Below the pieces are notes generated by a model. It ran no database searches. It saw only the letters and a list, made by a program, of their open reading frames with translations, and had not been told where the DNA came from. From Vanessa cardui (lineage: Eukaryota > Arthropoda > Insecta > Lepidoptera > Nymphalidae), in NCBI RefSeq assembly GCF_905220365.1, contig NC_061146.1, positions 9,551,538 through 9,615,537 on the forward strand: a DNA stretch of 64,000 nucleotides, given 5' to 3'. Position numbers and translations under genes: made by a program. Positions 55,753 through 64,000 of the stretch are shown piece after piece. Position 1 is the first letter of the stretch. Every line of letters begins with the position of its first letter.

Positions 55753-56231
55753 AGTTTTTTAAAGAACACACTTTTATCAAACGGTACCTGAGATTTTTGA
55801 CAGGCCTTAAATAATTAGATTTATTAAAGAGGAAACTATATCATAGTAAATATTTTCCCTATTTCAATATTATAGATCATGTCACGAGTCGAATTCCTAT
55901 GGAGCAAAATAATCGTGCCTCATTGGTCGACGTATGCCTTGGGATATTGATGAATTCTCGATGTAAGACAATCCTAAGAAATTATTTGATCAATGAAGAC
56001 AAGGTTTAATCAATAAACGCACGAGAACAATTTCATTTGAGAGCTCGTTTCGTGGAATGGACTATAAATCGTCTTATACTAATCTTCTTTTTAAATATTC
56101 GTAATAAATAGTAGTAACTGCCACAAAAATTTCTATATGTATATGACGTATTGTCCGGAATATGCTCTGGACATGACCGAAATAACAATTTTATGAAAAA
56201 TCATATTTATGTAAGTGTAATTTGCAATTAG
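55753..56231. other. WDR70 3' flank
   Basis: 3' untranslated region followed by unique sequence; no other gene. Confidence 0.5.
56012..56017 (+). promoter_or_regulatory. Candidate poly(A) signal of WDR70
   Basis: AATAAA 260 bases after the WDR70 stop codon, the first canonical hexamer in that stretch. Confidence 0.4.
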
Positions 56232-56790
56232 CTGAGACAGTTCCAGTAGTTGGAGGGAGGAGTCTTAATCGATGATCAGTGGCGTAGCTAGGTGAGGAAG
56301 GGCCCTAGTGCATAGAAAAAAAATCGGGCCCTCATCCCCTCTTTTTCATCACTCTTTAACTAATAATTACCCTTTAAAATTATAGATACCAAATAAGAAA
56401 TCTTGTGCGCAGGTTCGTGATTTTCTAGTTACACAAGCGTAAGGTTTAGCTTAGCGGGCCCCCTGAACTCCGGGGCCCTGGTGCATTGCACCTCCTGGCC
56501 CTACGATAGCTACGCCAATGTCGATGATTGCGGGTTCAAACCCAGGCAAGCACCACTTAATTTTCATGTGCATGTGTGCCATATGTTTATAATTCATCTC
56601 AAGCTCAGTGGTGAAGGAAAACATCGTGAGGAAACCTGCATGTTTCTAACTTCAATGAAATTCTGCCACATGTAAATCCACCAACCTGCATTGGCACAGC
56701 GTGGAATATGCTCCTAACCTTCTTTACAAAGGGAGAGAAGGCCTTAGCCCAACAGTGGAAGTTTATAGGCTTTTACTATTAATATTTGCA
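56232..56790 (+). repeat. SINE family B split by a hAT MITE
   Basis: Head at 56232-56276, body at 56521-56790; the 244 bp between is a separate hAT-like insertion that duplicated TCGATGAT. Confidence 0.85.
56277..56520. mobile_element. hAT-like MITE, 244 bp, perfect 8-bp target duplication
   Basis: Ends CAGTGGCGTAGCTAGG and GATAGCTACGCCAATG; flanked by TCGATGAT at 56269-56276 and 56521-56528. Removing the element and one flank restores an intact SINE family-B head. Confidence 0.9.
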
Positions 56791-57545
56791 ATTGGTCTCA
56801 ATGGCGATCCAAATACGCAGGATATTATAGTGCACAATGTGAGCGCAAACACAGATGCACTTTTCATCCCGTCTCTCTCATAATACGATGGTATGGAAAT
56901 TTAGGAAAGAGTTTAGGCGCTGGACTAACGCCTTTACAAGCTTACCGAGGCACGGGATTGTACACTTTCAACTTCCAGACTCCAGCCTATTAGTGAGATC
57001 TTTTCTATAGAAAAGAGAATTATTTTGGTATCATTATCAAATCTATATTTGGAATCAATTCATGGTTGATTAGGTGGTTTTTCAAGCGAAGAATATCCAT
57101 ACTTGTTAAATCCACACATGAGAGAGATATAGTTCTGTTAAAAGATCAAACTATAACCTCCGGTTTCCAAAACAGTAGTCATTACCACACATAAATAACT
57201 CTAAATGATCATTGGTCGATGATGTCAAGGACACAATGGCCGACCAATGAGCGAGCTGTATTCGACCAAGATTAATGTGATTGGTTCAGTACAAAATATT
57301 GCGGTTAGTGAAACATTTCACTGAAATATTCCAAAAGTTAAATAAGGATATTTGGGTTCCTTTGTTAAATTCAATGTATATTTTTTGTAGCATATGACGT
57401 TTAGATAGTCGAAAAATTAAAATAATTCTCCCAGAATAATGTGAATTTTATTTGTAAATAAGTGTTTAATAATAAAATTCAGTTGAATATTTATTTTTTT
57501 ATTTCTATTCCTAATTGTATCACTTAATTATATATTTAACGAAGG
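56791..57545. other. Region between WDR70 and mRpL39
   Basis: No repeat recognised. Minus-strand AATAAA hexamers near 57490-57506 could serve mRpL39. Confidence 0.45.
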
Positions 57546-62778
<5,233 letters not shown>

Positions 62779-63283
62779 CTGGCGCAGGGACGATCATTAA
62801 AACTTTACATATCCAGGCAAATTACGAACAGTACCATTTATTTATTTATTTTTTTGGGAAACAAACAATTATAATTACACTTAATAGTAAAAAACAAATA
62901 TAAGAAAAACATAAATCAATCAAGTTTCCACTTAAAATGAAAACAAACAAATGACATATTAAAAATAAAAACAAAAACAGAAAGCACAGAATGCAAGTGA
63001 AACTGCTATAATTTAACTATTGTAAACTAAATTTAAATTCGCTAAGTTTTGAGTTAAATATATCTAATTCTGAACAATGTTTTTTATAACTTTTACATGC
63101 ACGTAACAAGAACATATTCTTTGAATAGTCACACTTCACAAAGGGGTACAAAAAATAAAGTTTGGTTTCTCGAGTTAAGGCGAGGACATTTAAAAAGTAT
63201 ATTATTATTATTATTAATTAATTATTAACCACATTTACCATAATTAAAACCTTACTAATGTAGGCAAGTTTCCAAGAGATAGA
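62779..63283. other. Sequence upstream of the first visible mRpL39 exon
   Basis: AT-rich, probably intron. No further mRpL39 exon was found here or in 63736-64000. Confidence 0.5.
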
Positions 63284-63735
63284 TTTTTTTTATGTTATAG
63301 GTTGGCGGACGAGCATATGGGCTGATGGTAAGTCACCATCACCCATAGACAATGACGCTGTAAGAAATATTAACTATTCCTTACATCGTTTTTTTATGTT
63401 ATAGGTTGGTGGACGAGCATATGTGTTGATGGTAAGTGGTGACTATCATCCATAGACAATGACGCTGTAAGAAATATTAACTATTCCTTACATCGTTTTT
63501 TTATGTTATAGGTTGGCGGACGAGCATATGGGCTGATGGTAAGTCACCATCACCCATAGACAATGACGCTGTAAATTTTAACTATTCCTCACATCGTCAA
63601 TGTGCCACCAACATTGGGAACTAAGATGCTATGTCCCTTGTGTTAGTTACACTGGCTCATTCACCCTTCAAACCGGAACACGACATTACTGAGTACTGTT
63701 ATTTGGCGGTAGAATAACTATATTCTTACTAGGTT
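63284..63735 (+). repeat. Repeat family A with tandem triplication of its 5' part
   Basis: The first about 105 bp (TTTATGTTATAGGTTGG to CCTTACATCG) occurs three times in a row: 63284-63388, 63389-63495, and 63496 onward where the full repeat continues to 63735. Confidence 0.82.
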
Positions 63736-64000
63736 AAACGGCTTCGTTACGTAACGCGTTACGGCGCAAGTCTGTTTTACACATATATAATTCACAATTT
63801 CAATATTAAATACTTCAACTTAGAGCGTGGGATTTTAAGTACATCCCAGCCATGGCGAAAGATACGATGCTTGTGTAACCTTAAACAGATTTGTCATACA
63901 TTTCATTTCTAGAACGCCGATCTCATAGCACAGCCTTCGGGGAGGTGGGAAATATCAACGCGTCATAGTCTAAGACCGCCAATCTGATCTCTTTCTCCAA

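Noticed and set aside
63901..64000. Minus-strand stretch LEKEIRLAVLDYDALIFP as another mRpL39 exon
   Set aside because: It does not resemble the N-terminal half of mRpL39 and has no clear acceptor; left unannotated.

Overview
This is eukaryotic nuclear DNA, AT-rich and full of transposon remains, with spliced genes. The gene content and the repeats (tRNA-derived SINEs, jockey/CR1/RTE LINE pieces, mariners, hAT-type MITEs) point to a lepidopteran insect, most likely a butterfly or moth. The lineage call is inference; no species is claimed.

Layout. Bases 1 to about 29,900 hold no conserved multi-exon gene that I can recognise. They are mostly transposon debris: a decayed jockey-type LINE (about 2.7-4.0 kb), two mariners with full-length 341-residue transposases (10.1-11.4 and 26.2-27.5 kb), a 5'-truncated non-LTR element with a complete reverse transcriptase (18.4-20.7 kb) next to an RTE fragment (20.7-21.1 kb), and many SINEs and MITEs. 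Two short, single-exon, apparently secreted orphan ORFs (14,248-14,556 and 23,341-24,195, both +) are the best candidates for unknown genes here.

Bases 29,919-64,000 hold three conserved genes reconstructed from exon sequence, splice sites and unbroken phase. (1) The 26/29 kDa cysteine protease (26-29-p), minus strand, 15 coding exons from 49,339 to 29,919, 552 residues, Cys/His/Asn catalytic residues intact. (2) WDR70, plus strand, 4 coding exons, 50,837-55,752, 657 residues. (3) The C-terminal five exons of mitochondrial ribosomal protein mRpL39, minus strand, 62,778 to 57,546; its 5' part lies outside the window or was not found. 26-29-p and WDR70 start back to back about 1.5 kb apart; WDR70 and mRpL39 converge. 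They are housekeeping or lysosomal/haemocyte genes with no evident shared pathway.

Notable structure: a SINE that appears to supply the 5' splice site of 26-29-p exon 12; four hAT-like MITEs with 8-bp target duplications, two nested in older repeats; a 456-bp inverted-repeat element found three times, always in introns, carrying TGACGTCA and GTCACGTGAC palindromes; a 17-unit minisatellite beside exon 10 of 26-29-p; and several perfect 17-28 bp hairpins. I found no CRISPR array, operon or prokaryotic system.
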